Source: Amycolatopsis taiwanensis DSM 45107
GTDB taxonomy: Bacteria; Actinomycetota; Actinomycetes; Mycobacteriales; Pseudonocardiaceae
Direction of reading: 5' to 3'
DNA length: 64,000 bases
NCBI RefSeq assembly: GCF_000519205.1
Contig: NZ_JAFB01000015.1
Coordinates: forward strand, 102,875-166,874
The stretch's first letter is position 1. Each line of letters begins with the position of its first letter. Below are positions 35,601-44,925 of this stretch, one piece after another. Both the position numbers and the translations under genes were made by a program. Under the pieces are notes generated by a model. That model did not search any database and was not told where the DNA came from. It saw only the letters and a list, made by a program, of their open reading frames with translations.

Positions 35601-36275
35601 ATGGACCAGATTTCGTTCTTCTCGGCGGAGGCGAGCGGGCCGCGTCCGGCCGACCTGGCCGGGGTGCTGTGCGGGCCGGGGCAGATCGAGATTTTCGGCC
35701 GGACCGCGGCCAGGCTCTCCGTCGCGGTGGATGAGCCGTGGCGGGCGCGGGCGCTGGCTGCCGAGTTCACCTGTCGCGGGATCGGCGCGGGTGTGGTGAC
35801 CGAGGACGGGCGGCCGCTCCTGCGTACCGCGTTCCGGGTCGGCCTGATCGGGCTGGCCAACGCTTGGTGTTCCGGCCCGGCGAAGGTCGTGCCGCGCGGG
35901 TTCCGGCTGACCGGCGCCGAACTCCGGTTGTGGGCACTGGCGGCCGGACAGGCGGGCGAGCGCGACTACCTGCTCGCGATGGACGAGCAGGCTCCGCAAA
36001 CGCATGCGGCGCTGGCGGACGCGCTCGGCTGTCTGGGGTTGCCCTGTCAGGTGGTGACCCCGCGCGGCGGTGGCCCGGCCATCCGGGTCACCGGTCGTCG
36101 TCGCCTCGCTGCCCTTGGCGAACTGCTCGGTGCCCCGCCGCCTGCCACCGAAGGCGCCTGGCCGGGGCAGCATGAGGCGGAACGGCGCGGGCCGATCGCG
36201 GGCTTGCGCGGCAGACAGCCGCGCCGGGCCAGGTCGAGGACGTTGCCGGGATCCATGACCGCCACGATCTGGTAG
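35601..36275 (+). CDS. Conserved protein of unknown function
   Basis: 224 residues. Two similar halves each have a helix followed by basic strands (RLSVAVDEPWRARALAAEFTCRGIGAGVV and ALADALGCLGLPCQVVTPRGGGPAIRVTGRRRLAALGELLG), faintly reminiscent of LAGLIDADG-type or WhiA-type DNA-binding repeats. The tail is Arg-rich. This likeness is weak and no function is claimed. The codon use resembles neighbouring genes, which supports coding. Confidence 0.55.
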   Translation: MDQISFFSAEASGPRPADLAGVLCGPGQIEIFGRTAARLSVAVDEPWRARALAAEFTCRGIGAGVVTEDGRPLLRTAFRVGLIGLANAWCSGPAKVVPRGFRLTGAELRLWALAAGQAGERDYLLAMDEQAPQTHAALADALGCLGLPCQVVTPRGGGPAIRVTGRRRLAALGELLGAPPPATEGAWPGQHEAERRGPIAGLRGRQPRRARSRTLPGSMTATIW

Positions 36276-36872
36276 GCCCGCTGCCCATAGAGCGTCCTTT
36301 GTGGACAGAGATGGAGATGAAACGCAAGCGGAGGACGTTTCGCTTCGTGCGGCGAATAAATCACGCAGTCGACGGCACGGGTCAGGGCCGTGGGAAATGA
36401 CCGCACAGCACAGTGATCGGCGCGCCCACGTTTTCTGGCGGATGCGGAAAGAGTTCGTCGAGCCCGTACTCGATCTGCCGGTAGGTCGAATCGAGCCGGT
36501 ACAGTGTCATCTCTGTGCCGGTCATGGTGCGGTGGACGATTTCGCGATCGTGTCGGTGTAGCCGCCGGACGCCGGAGGAACCCGCTGATGGTGATGGCGG
36601 CGACCAGGGTAGTAAGGATGATGCCCAGGCGGCGGGCCGCGGCGTCGGAGTGTAGTTGAGTCGTTACCGATCGACCCCGGGGATTGTGTGGTGACTATCA
36701 CGTGCTAGGTGTGGAAGGGAAACGCCGCCCTCCTCAGCGCCGATGCGCTTCACACCACCTGGACGGCGTGTTGTGCCGCCTGAGCGGACACAGCCGGCCA
36801 CCAGAGTGCACACTGGCGGGTTGAACAGGCGTCGCGAGGCAGCGACGGGAACGGGCAGGAGAGCGGGACAGC
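36276..36872. other. Intergenic region upstream of topA
   Basis: About 600 bases. The topA promoter must lie at its right end. One short minus-strand frame is listed separately; otherwise nothing is supportable. Confidence 0.4.
36382..36525 (-). CDS. Possible 47-residue small protein
   Basis: The frame reads MTGTEMTLYRLDSTYRQIEY and ends GAPITVLCGHFPRP. The ending resembles short zinc-finger-like proteins common in Pseudonocardiaceae that finish in LCG. There is no clear ribosome site, and it could be the end of a decayed gene. Weak support only. Confidence 0.25.
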   Translation of the reverse strand: MTGTEMTLYRLDSTYRQIEYGLDELFPHPPENVGAPITVLCGHFPRP

Positions 36873-39623
36873 GTGGCTGGAGCACGGACCAAGAAGAAGG
36901 ACGCGGGGGTGAACGGCGCCGGCCGTCGGCGGCTCGTCATTGTCGAGTCGCCCACCAAGGCCAAGAAGATCGCTCCTTACCTCGGTGGCGGCTATGTGGT
37001 CGAGTCCTCGGTCGGGCACATTCGCGACCTCCCGCGCGGTGCCGCCGACGTCCCGGCGAAGTACAAAGGGGAGACGTGGGCCCGCCTCGGCGTCAACGTC
37101 GAGCACAACTTCGAGCCGCTCTACGTGGTGACCCCGGACAAGAAGGCCAAGGTCACCGAGCTGAAGAACCTGCTCAAAGACGTCGACGAGCTCTACCTGG
37201 CCACCGACCCCGACCGCGAGGGCGAGGCCATCGCCTGGCACCTGCTGGAGACCCTCAAGCCGAAGGTGCCGGTGCGCCGCATGGTGTTCCACGAGGTCAC
37301 CGAGCAGGCCATCCAGGCGGCCGCGGCCGATACCCGGGATCTGGACTCCGACCTGGTCGACGCGCAGGAGACCCGCCGTATCCTGGACCGGCTCTACGGC
37401 TACGAGGTATCCCCCGTGCTGTGGAAGAAGATCATGCCGAAGCTGTCGGCCGGCCGGGTCCAGTCGGTCGCCACGCGGATCATCGTGGAGCGCGAGCGGG
37501 AGCGGATGCGCTTCACCTCGGCCTCCTACTGGGACATCGCGGCGACGATGGACGCGGGGGAGGACGCGTCCCCGCGCTCCTTCGGAGCACGGCTGGTTTC
37601 GATCGACGGCGCGCGCCTGGCGACCGGTAAGGACTTCGGCGCGAACGGACAGCTCAAGGCGACCGCCAAGGATGTCCGGGTGCTCGGCGAGGAAGACGCC
37701 AACCGGCTGGCCGCCGCGTTGCGAGAGCGCGATTTCCGAGTCGCCTCCGTCGAGGAAAAGCCGTACACGCGTCGCCCGTACGCGCCGTTCATGACGTCGA
37801 CGTTGCAGCAGGAGGCCGGCCGCAAGCTGCGGTTCTCCTCGGAGCGGACCATGCGCGTCGCGCAACGGCTGTACGAGAACGGCTACATCACCTATATGCG
37901 GACGGACTCCACGACGCTGTCGGAGACAGCGCTGGCCGCGGCTCGCAACCAGGCCAGGGAGCTGTACGGCGCGGAGTACGTCTCGCCGAGCCCGCGCCAG
38001 TACACGCGCAAGGTGAAGAACTCGCAGGAGGCTCACGAGGCGATCCGTCCGTCCGGCGAGGTGTTTCGCACGCCAGGCCAGGTCGCGGGCGAGCTGGAGT
38101 CCGACGAGTTCCGGCTCTACGAGATGATCTGGCAGCGCACCATCGCCTCCCAGATGGCCGACGCCAAGGGCACCACGATGTCGGTCCGGATCGTCGGCGC
38201 CGCGACCAGCGGCGAGGAGTGCGTCTTCTCCGCGTCAGGTCGCACGATCACCTTCCCCGGCTTCCTCAAGGCATACGTGGAGGCGGTGGACACCGAGGCC
38301 GGCGGTGAGGCCGACGACAAGCAGAGCAGGCTGCCGCGCCTGGTGACCGACCAGGGGCTCACCGCGACCGAACTCGTCCCGGACGGCCACACCACCTCGC
38401 CGCCGGCGCGATACACCGAGCCGAGCCTGGTCAGCAAGTTGGAGGAGCTGGGGATCGGGCGCCCGTCCACCTACGCCTCGATCATCAAGACCATCCAGGA
38501 CCGCGGCTACGTGTGGAAGAAGGGTTCCGCGCTGGTGCCGTCGTGGGTGGCGTTCGCCGTGGTCGGGCTGCTGGAACGGCACTTCGAGCGGTTGGTGGAC
38601 TACGACTTCACCGCGGCGATGGAGGACGAGCTCGACCGCATCGCGGCCGGTGACGAGCAGCGCACGCGCTGGCTGTCGAAGTTCTACTTCGGCGGCGACA
38701 TGGGCGTGGACGGGTCGATCGGCCGCCTCGGCGGGCTGAAGAAGCTGGTCGGCACGGGGGTCGAGGACATCGATGCCCGCGAGATCAACTCGATCCCGCT
38801 GTTCGCCGACGACCAGGACCGCACGGTGTACGTGCGCGTCGGCCGCTACGGACCGTACCTCGAGCGTGAGGTGGACGGCGCCTCCCAGCGGGCGAACCTG
38901 CCTGAGGACATGCCCCCGGACGAGCTGACCGCCGAGATCGCCGAGAAGCTGTTCGCCACTCCGCAGGAGGGCAGGCTGCTCGGCACGGACCCGGTCAGCG
39001 GGCACGAGATCGTGGCCAAGGACGGCCGGTTCGGGCCCTACGTGACGGAGATCCTGCCGGAGCCGGCGGAGGCAGGCGCGGAGACCGGGAAGAAGACCAC
39101 CAAGGCGAAGAAGCCGAAGCCACGCACGGGATCGCTGTTCAAGTCGATGTCGATCGAGACGATCACTCTCGAAGACGCGCTGAAGCTCCTTTCCCTGCCC
39201 CGCGTGGTCGGCAAGGATCCCGAAAGCGGCGACGAGATCACCGCGCAGAACGGGCGCTACGGGCCGTACCTGAAGAAGGGCACCGACTCGCGGTCGCTGG
39301 ACAGCGAGGATCAGCTGTTCGCGATCACGCTGGAAGACGCGCTCAAGATCTATGCCGAGCCGAAGCGCCGGGGTCAGCGGGGCACCGCGAAGCCGCCGTT
39401 GAAGGAACTCGGCAACGACCCGGCGTCAGGCAAGCCGATGGTGGTCAAGGACGGCCGTTTCGGGCCCTACGTGACGGACGGCGAGTACAACGCAACCCTG
39501 CGTAAGACGGACAGCATCGAGGAGTTGACCGCCGAGCGTGCGGCCGAGTTGCTCGCCGAGAAGCGGGCGAAGGGACCCGCGCCGAAGCGGAAGAAGACGA
39601 CGAAGGCCACGAAGGCGAAGTAG
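36873..39623 (+). CDS. topA: DNA topoisomerase I
   Basis: A 916-residue type IA topoisomerase that relaxes negative supercoils. The TOPRIM motif EGEAIAWHL, the active-site Tyr341 in GYITYMRTDSTTLS and the C-terminal repeats (GRFGPYVT-type, four or more) are visible. There are no zinc fingers; instead the tail is lysine-rich (KRKKTTKATKAK), as in other actinobacteria. The start is GTG. Confidence 0.97.
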   Translation: MAGARTKKKDAGVNGAGRRRLVIVESPTKAKKIAPYLGGGYVVESSVGHIRDLPRGAADVPAKYKGETWARLGVNVEHNFEPLYVVTPDKKAKVTELKNLLKDVDELYLATDPDREGEAIAWHLLETLKPKVPVRRMVFHEVTEQAIQAAAADTRDLDSDLVDAQETRRILDRLYGYEVSPVLWKKIMPKLSAGRVQSVATRIIVERERERMRFTSASYWDIAATMDAGEDASPRSFGARLVSIDGARLATGKDFGANGQLKATAKDVRVLGEEDANRLAAALRERDFRVASVEEKPYTRRPYAPFMTSTLQQEAGRKLRFSSERTMRVAQRLYENGYITYMRTDSTTLSETALAAARNQARELYGAEYVSPSPRQYTRKVKNSQEAHEAIRPSGEVFRTPGQVAGELESDEFRLYEMIWQRTIASQMADAKGTTMSVRIVGAATSGEECVFSASGRTITFPGFLKAYVEAVDTEAGGEADDKQSRLPRLVTDQGLTATELVPDGHTTSPPARYTEPSLVSKLEELGIGRPSTYASIIKTIQDRGYVWKKGSALVPSWVAFAVVGLLERHFERLVDYDFTAAMEDELDRIAAGDEQRTRWLSKFYFGGDMGVDGSIGRLGGLKKLVGTGVEDIDAREINSIPLFADDQDRTVYVRVGRYGPYLEREVDGASQRANLPEDMPPDELTAEIAEKLFATPQEGRLLGTDPVSGHEIVAKDGRFGPYVTEILPEPAEAGAETGKKTTKAKKPKPRTGSLFKSMSIETITLEDALKLLSLPRVVGKDPESGDEITAQNGRYGPYLKKGTDSRSLDSEDQLFAITLEDALKIYAEPKRRGQRGTAKPPLKELGNDPASGKPMVVKDGRFGPYVTDGEYNATLRKTDSIEELTAERAAELLAEKRAKGPAPKRKKTTKATKAK

Positions 39624-39699
39624 CCGCTCATTTGCTGGTCGAACAGGCGTTCTTCCCGGAATCCGGAAAGTGTCGGTGGGTCGGTGCACACTGTCGACC

Positions 39700-40470
39700 G
39701 TGACCACCACATTCGAACTGTTGTACGAGGCGGCCGGCCCGGTGCTGGACACCGTGCCGGTGCGCCCGTCGTGTCGCGACGGCTACGACCCGGACGCCGC
39801 CGACGCCGCGGTCGAGCGCCTGCGGTTCCCGTTCTCGGGTTCACCTGATCCGGCGGATCTGGTCGCCGAGATCGAGGCGCACAACTCGTTCATGGCACGG
39901 CTTCGCGGCACCCCGCTGGTCGACGGCCCCGACCTGAGCGAAGCGGCGATGCACGCGTTCGATCTTGTGCTGCGCGGGCCCATCCGGCTCACGGTCTCCG
40001 GTGTGTACGCCGATAGCGCTGTGCCGCTGGACGTTCGCTGCTACGCGGATCGCGAGGTCGGGGTGGTGTGGAACTTCGGGAAGGAGAGCACCGACGTGTG
40101 CGGCGGGCACTTCCCGGACGTGCTGGACACCCTCCTCGGCTTCCTGCCCTGCGAACATGCCGGTCGCTCGGCCGTGGTCCACGTCCCCGCCGGCGCCGAC
40201 GGGGTCATACCGGAGGGTTTCGCCGCCGAGGTCGACCGGCTGCGGTCGTTTCTGGCCCTGCCCCGCCGCGGGACGGCCATCTTCGACATGCTCGCCTTCG
40301 ACAACATCTTCGCCGAGTTCCCCGTGCTCGGGTTCCTCGTGATCGACAATGCGCTCGGGCGCCACGTGCTCGCCTCCTGGGACGCGGGCATGGTGCTACG
40401 GCCGGTCGACGACCGGTGGCTTTCGTGGTGGTTGGGCAAGTGTGTGGCGGCGGTGGCGGTCCATGGGTGA
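39700..40470 (+). CDS. Conserved protein, possibly EspG-like
   Basis: 256 residues starting GTG at 39700 (VTTTFELLYEAAGPVLDTVP). Mixed alpha/beta, one run VCGGHFPDVLDTLLGFLPCEH, and a C-terminal DRWLSWWLGKC segment. The N-terminal phrase and size recall the EspG chaperones of ESX secretion, but no ESX genes are nearby and the match is weak. It follows topA closely. Confidence 0.4.
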   Translation: MTTTFELLYEAAGPVLDTVPVRPSCRDGYDPDAADAAVERLRFPFSGSPDPADLVAEIEAHNSFMARLRGTPLVDGPDLSEAAMHAFDLVLRGPIRLTVSGVYADSAVPLDVRCYADREVGVVWNFGKESTDVCGGHFPDVLDTLLGFLPCEHAGRSAVVHVPAGADGVIPEGFAAEVDRLRSFLALPRRGTAIFDMLAFDNIFAEFPVLGFLVIDNALGRHVLASWDAGMVLRPVDDRWLSWWLGKCVAAVAVHG

Positions 40471-40601
40471 CTCTGCGTACCCGGCCGGTGCGGGCCGTCT
40501 AGCCCGGATGGCCGCGCCATTGCCAGAAGATGACCATTACCCTGGACGGGAGGCTCCCGGAGGCCAGGGAGCTCCGCGAACAGGAAACGGGAGTGGGGCG
40601 G

Positions 40602-41072
40602 ATGGCCAAGGACGACGCGTTGGACGACGGCACCCAGGCGTCGCTGTTCGGCGACGCGCTGTCGGGCCCGGTCAACGGTTCGGCGGACGAGTTCCAGTTG
40701 ACCCGGGTGGCGTCACCGGTGAAACCGGATTCGAGCAGGGTGCCCGACCTGGTCGCGGCCGAACTCGGCGAGGACCCCCTCGGCGGCGATGTCCAGGCTC
40801 CGCTTCCCGCGCACACGGCCGCGCCGATCGATCCCGCGCCCCCGCTGGGGATTCTCCCGCGACAGCGCAGTCGGCCGGGCCTGCGTGGTTACCGTCCGTC
40901 GCTGCGGTTGCCGCGGATCACGTTGCCGCAGCCCGGCACCGTCCGCGCCGTGAAACCGTCGGCGGGGTCGGCCGGGGTCATCGTCGCGGTGGTGTTGATG
41001 ATCGTGTTCTTGGTGCTCGCGATCGAGTTCGTGACGAGCCTGATCAGCAGCATCACGGGTTTGTTCCACTGA
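40602..41072 (+). CDS. Tail-anchored membrane protein of unknown function
   Basis: 156 residues. The first 110 are hydrophilic and Pro/Ala-rich with RQRSRPGLRGYRPSLRLPRI as a basic stretch; a single C-terminal helix (GVIVAVVLMIVFLVLAIEFVTSLI) ends 10 residues before the stop. GGAG lies eight bases before ATG 40602; a frame extension of 24 codons upstream is less likely. Function unknown. Confidence 0.65.
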   Translation: MAKDDALDDGTQASLFGDALSGPVNGSADEFQLTRVASPVKPDSSRVPDLVAAELGEDPLGGDVQAPLPAHTAAPIDPAPPLGILPRQRSRPGLRGYRPSLRLPRITLPQPGTVRAVKPSAGSAGVIVAVVLMIVFLVLAIEFVTSLISSITGLFH

Positions 41073-41342
41073 CCCTCGGCGGCCTCGCCGATCGCCCCCT
41101 CGGGGCGAGCGGACGGGCGTAGCCGGATCTGCCGGCAGGCGCGCTATCCTGGCGACAAGGCGCCCATCAGGGATTATGGGGGTTGTTAGGAGAGCCGCGA
41201 GCTGAACGAATTGGCGCGCTTTCGCGCGGAATCGCCGGTGGTTCGGGCGTGCTCAGGTTGACGGAGCTACCCTGGCGACACGATCCGGTGACCCGATTGG
41301 CCTAGCCAGCCGAGGCTCACCGGCGCCACGGGAGCTAATGGG

Positions 41343-43406
41343 GTGGGTCGGATCAGCGAAGTCGTACAGACCAAACCTGACGTCGAAGCGCCTGCCGGCC
41401 GGGAGGCGTCCACGATCTATCGGGCGCGGCGCGTGCTGGCGATCCGGCCATTCCGGAGACTGTGGGGCGTCACCTACCTGTGCAGCGTGGCGGACTGGCT
41501 GACCATTCTGGGCGTCACGAGCATGGCGACCAAGCTGACCCAGAACTACACGGCACAGAACTTCGCGTTCACCGGGGTGTTGCTGTCGGCGCTGCTGCCC
41601 GGGCTGCTGTTCGCCCCGGCCGGCGGCCTGCTCGCCGACCGGTTCGACCGGCGGAAGGTCATGTTCTGTGCGGACCTGCTGCGTTGCGGGTTCATCATGT
41701 CGATCGCCCTGGTCGGCACGGGCTGGTGGCTGTACACGGCGAACTTCCTGGCCAGCGCCAGCGCGATGATGTGGATCCCGTCCAAGGACGCGGCCGTGCC
41801 GAACCTGCTGCGCCGGCCGGACCAGGTGGAGACCGCCAACCAGCTGGGCATGGTGATGACCTACGGGCTGGCGGTGGTCAGCGCGGGGGCGATCTACTCG
41901 TTCGTCACCGGGATCGGCCCGGCGCTGCACCTGCCCGCGAGCCTGTTCGGCCAGCTGGGTTTCGCCAAGGTGATCGTGGTGTTGATCGGGCTGCTCTACC
42001 TGACCAGCGCGATCCTGATCATCACCAGGATTCCCGAGCTGTCGTTGCGCAACACGCATGCCGCGGCCGTGAGCGCGCCGAAACCGAAGGCCGAGGCGCC
42101 CGGCCTCGGTGCGCTGCTGAAGGACGCCGGCCGGTTCGTTCGCAGCACCCCGCTGGTGCGCGGCCTGCTGATCGGTGCGGCCGGCGCGTTCGCGGCGGGC
42201 GGCGCGGTGGTCGGGTCTGCCCAGCCGTACGCGGCCAGCCTGCTCGCCGGCGACTCGGCCTGGGGCCTGCTGCTGGTCGCGGTCTTCCTGGGGCTCGCCT
42301 CGGGCATGGGCGGCGCGCCCAAGCTGGCCCGGCGGCTGCCGCACGACCGGCTCTTCGGGATTTCGATCGTGCTGGCCGGGTTGGCGTTGATCCTGGTAGC
42401 GCTGTCGCCACACCTGGTCGTGTCGCTGGTGGCGGTCGCGATCGTCGGCGCCTGCGCCGGGGCCGCCTTCCTGACCGGCGTGACGATCATCGGCTCGCAG
42501 GTCGACGACGCCATCCGCGGCCGGATCAACGCGATCTACCAGGCCATGATGAAGATCATCGTGTTCGGGTCGACGGCCATGGTGCCGCTGCTGATCGGGT
42601 TGACCAGGCCGCGCACGATCACCATCTGGGGCAACGAGATCATCATCGACGGTACTCGCCCGGTCATGCTCGGCGGTGGCATTCTCGCCGCACTGGTCGG
42701 CGTCGTCGCCTACCGTCAGATGGATTCGCGCCGGTCCGAGACGATCATGGCGGACCTGCGCAACGTGATCCGGCGGCGCCCGAAGCGGGTCAACGGCCTG
42801 CTCATCGCGTTGGAAGGCACGACGGCGGCCGACACGGCGAGCCAGGCGGCGCACCTGGCCGAGTGGCTGCGTTCGGCCGGGCCACGCCCGGTGGTGCTGG
42901 CCGCCGACCCCGCACTGGACGACAAGCGGCTGGCCAAGCTGGTCAGCGGCGCGTCACTGTCGGGCGCCCGGGCACAAGCGCTCGCGGCCGCCGCGGTGCG
43001 CGCGGACATCGTCGAACGCGACGTGCAACCGGCACTGGATGGTGGCTCGATCGTCGTGATGGAACGGTTCGTGGATTCGCCGCTTGCGCACCTGTCCGCG
43101 GTGGCCGGGCTGGACGCCAAGGAGCTGGAAGGGCTCGCGGATTGGGCCACCGGCCGCCTGCGGCCGGATGTGACGGTCCTGCTCGATGCCGCTCCGACGG
43201 GCGCGGCGGCCGGCCCGGTCTCGGTAGAGGACCAGTGGCGGGTGCAGAATCTGCTCAGCGAAATGGCCGCCGCCGATCCCGACCACTACGTGGTGGTGGA
43301 CGGCGACGGCGACGAGGATGAGGTCGCCGCGCGGGTGCGCAGCGCGGTGCAGGCGATACTGGTCGGCCGGCGCTCGGGGCTGGCGCCGATCGAGGTGGCG
43401 CCGTGA
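41343..43406 (+). CDS. MFS transporter fused to a thymidylate-kinase-like domain
   Basis: 687 residues. Residues 25-460 form a 12-helix MFS domain; residues 480-680 resemble dTMP kinase (LADWATGRLRPDVTVLLD, ERFVDSPLAHLSAVAGL). The P-loop is broken: residues 491-501 read EGTTAADTASQ where Tmk has EG-x-DGAGKST, so the lysine is lost and the DR of the DRY/H motif is ER. Fused tmk genes between topA and holB are known in Streptomyces. Here the kinase domain is probably inactive. GTG start with GGAG upstream. Confidence 0.85.
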   Translation: MGRISEVVQTKPDVEAPAGREASTIYRARRVLAIRPFRRLWGVTYLCSVADWLTILGVTSMATKLTQNYTAQNFAFTGVLLSALLPGLLFAPAGGLLADRFDRRKVMFCADLLRCGFIMSIALVGTGWWLYTANFLASASAMMWIPSKDAAVPNLLRRPDQVETANQLGMVMTYGLAVVSAGAIYSFVTGIGPALHLPASLFGQLGFAKVIVVLIGLLYLTSAILIITRIPELSLRNTHAAAVSAPKPKAEAPGLGALLKDAGRFVRSTPLVRGLLIGAAGAFAAGGAVVGSAQPYAASLLAGDSAWGLLLVAVFLGLASGMGGAPKLARRLPHDRLFGISIVLAGLALILVALSPHLVVSLVAVAIVGACAGAAFLTGVTIIGSQVDDAIRGRINAIYQAMMKIIVFGSTAMVPLLIGLTRPRTITIWGNEIIIDGTRPVMLGGGILAALVGVVAYRQMDSRRSETIMADLRNVIRRRPKRVNGLLIALEGTTAADTASQAAHLAEWLRSAGPRPVVLAADPALDDKRLAKLVSGASLSGARAQALAAAAVRADIVERDVQPALDGGSIVVMERFVDSPLAHLSAVAGLDAKELEGLADWATGRLRPDVTVLLDAAPTGAAAGPVSVEDQWRVQNLLSEMAAADPDHYVVVDGDGDEDEVAARVRSAVQAILVGRRSGLAPIEVAP

Positions 43407-43449
43407 CGTGGCCCGGCCGGAGTGCGCGGGCGCTCGCGGAGGAGAGGTC

Positions 43450-44658
43450 TTGAGTTCGGTCTGGTCGCAACTCGTCGGGCAGGAGCCCGCCGTCGAGGTG
43501 CTCTCGTCGGCCGCTGCCGCGGCGGCGCGGATCGTGGCCGGAGAACTCGACGCGGTCCACGAACGTGGCCGGGCGGGTGCGATGACCCATGCCTGGCTGC
43601 TGACCGGTCCCCCCGGATCCGGGCGGTCGGTGGCCGCCCGGACCTTCGCCGCGGCCCTGCAATGCCTGTCCGGCACCGGTTGCGGTGAGTGCACCGGTTG
43701 CCGGACCGCGCTCCACGGCACGCACGCCGATGTCCGCCTGGTGGTGCCGGAGGGCCTGTCCATCTCGGTCGCGGAGATGCGTGCGCTGGTGCAGTCGGCG
43801 GCGCGCCGCCCGACCACCGGGCGGTGGCAGGTCGTGATCATCGAAGATGCCGACCGGTTGACCGAGGGAGCGTCGAACGCGCTGCTCAAGGCGGTCGAGG
43901 AGCCGCCGGATCGCACGGTGTTCCTGCTGTGTGCCCCATCGGACCATCCCGAGGACGTCTCGGTGACGATCCGGTCCCGGTGCCGTCTGGTGAACCTGCG
44001 CACACCGCCACCGGAGGCGATCGCACGGGTCTTGTTGGAGCAGGACGGCATCGATCTCGAGCTGGCGCAATGGGCGGCTTCGGTGTGCGGGGGTCACGTC
44101 GGCCGGGCCCGGCGCCTTGCTACCGACGAGAATTCCCGCAAACGGCGGGAGACCGTGTTGCGGATCCCGTTGGGGTTGAACCGCCCCTCGGACGTCTTCG
44201 GCTGCGCCGATGAGTTGATCAGCGCCGCGGAGGGGGACGCCGTCGAGGAGAGCAAGGTCCGCGACGAGGCCGAGAAGGCCGAATTGCGCACGGCCATGGG
44301 GGGCGACGCCACCGGAAAGGGCGTCGCCGGTGCGAAACGCGCCGCGGAAGCCGCGGTTAAAGCGCTCGAGAAGCGGCAGAAGTCCCGCGCGACCCGGACC
44401 CAGCGCGACACCCTCGACCTGGCCTTGGTCGACCTGGTCGGGTTCTACCGGGATGTTCTGGTCACCGCGAGCGGCGCCAAGGCGGTGCTGACCCATCCAG
44501 ACCACGCCACGCAGATCGCGACCGCCGCGCGCCAGTGGAGCCCGGAATCCACACTTCGGCGGCTCGAAGCCGTGCTCGCCTGCCGCGAGGCCATCCTGTG
44601 GAACGTCAAACCCCGCATCGCCGTGGAAGCGATGGTCACCGCTCTTCGCCAGGGCTGA
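43450..44658 (+). CDS. holB: DNA polymerase III subunit delta-prime
   Basis: A 402-residue clamp-loader subunit. The P-loop is GPPGSGRSVAA with Arg replacing Lys, as expected for the non-hydrolysing delta-prime subunit. A zinc-binding C-x8-C-x2-C-x2-C type cluster (CLSGTGCGECTGC) follows, then EDADRLTEGASNALLKAVEEPP. Start is TTG, with GAGGAG just upstream; the frame is open for 44 codons before it. It follows the MFS-Tmk gene, the usual topA-tmk-holB order. Confidence 0.9.
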   Translation: MSSVWSQLVGQEPAVEVLSSAAAAAARIVAGELDAVHERGRAGAMTHAWLLTGPPGSGRSVAARTFAAALQCLSGTGCGECTGCRTALHGTHADVRLVVPEGLSISVAEMRALVQSAARRPTTGRWQVVIIEDADRLTEGASNALLKAVEEPPDRTVFLLCAPSDHPEDVSVTIRSRCRLVNLRTPPPEAIARVLLEQDGIDLELAQWAASVCGGHVGRARRLATDENSRKRRETVLRIPLGLNRPSDVFGCADELISAAEGDAVEESKVRDEAEKAELRTAMGGDATGKGVAGAKRAAEAAVKALEKRQKSRATRTQRDTLDLALVDLVGFYRDVLVTASGAKAVLTHPDHATQIATAARQWSPESTLRRLEAVLACREAILWNVKPRIAVEAMVTALRQG

Positions 44659-44925
44659 ACCGCACGAACACGCGCCCCTGAACCGGGAACACGCGCCCCC
44701 GAACCGGGGACACGGGTGCCTGAGCCGGGGACACGGGTGCTTGAACCGGGGACTCGGGTGCCTGGACCGGGGACTCGGGTGCCTGGAGCGGGAACTCGGG
44801 TGCCTGGACCGGGAACTCGGGTGCCTGGACCGGGAACTCGGGTGCTTGAGCCGGGGACACGGGTGCTTGAGCCGGGAACTCGGGTGTCTGGAGCGGGATT
44901 TCAGGTGCCGGAGCCGGGGACTCGC
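44659..44925. repeat. Tandem 21-bp repeats
   Basis: About a dozen head-to-tail copies of a 21-base unit near GGACTCGGGTGCCTGGACCG plus G. They fill the gap between convergent genes and run into the 3' end of the secreted-protein gene, encoding its last residues. Units vary at three or four positions (GAACTC/GGACAC, CTGG/TTGA). No spacers, so not CRISPR. The array reads open in several frames but no gene is called in it. Confidence 0.9.

Noticed and set aside
36750..38036. A 428-codon frame antisense to topA
   Set aside because: Shadow of topA with biased composition and no recognisable domain.
44659..44925. CRISPR-like repeat array
   Set aside because: The 21-base units are contiguous without unique spacers, and no cas genes are present.
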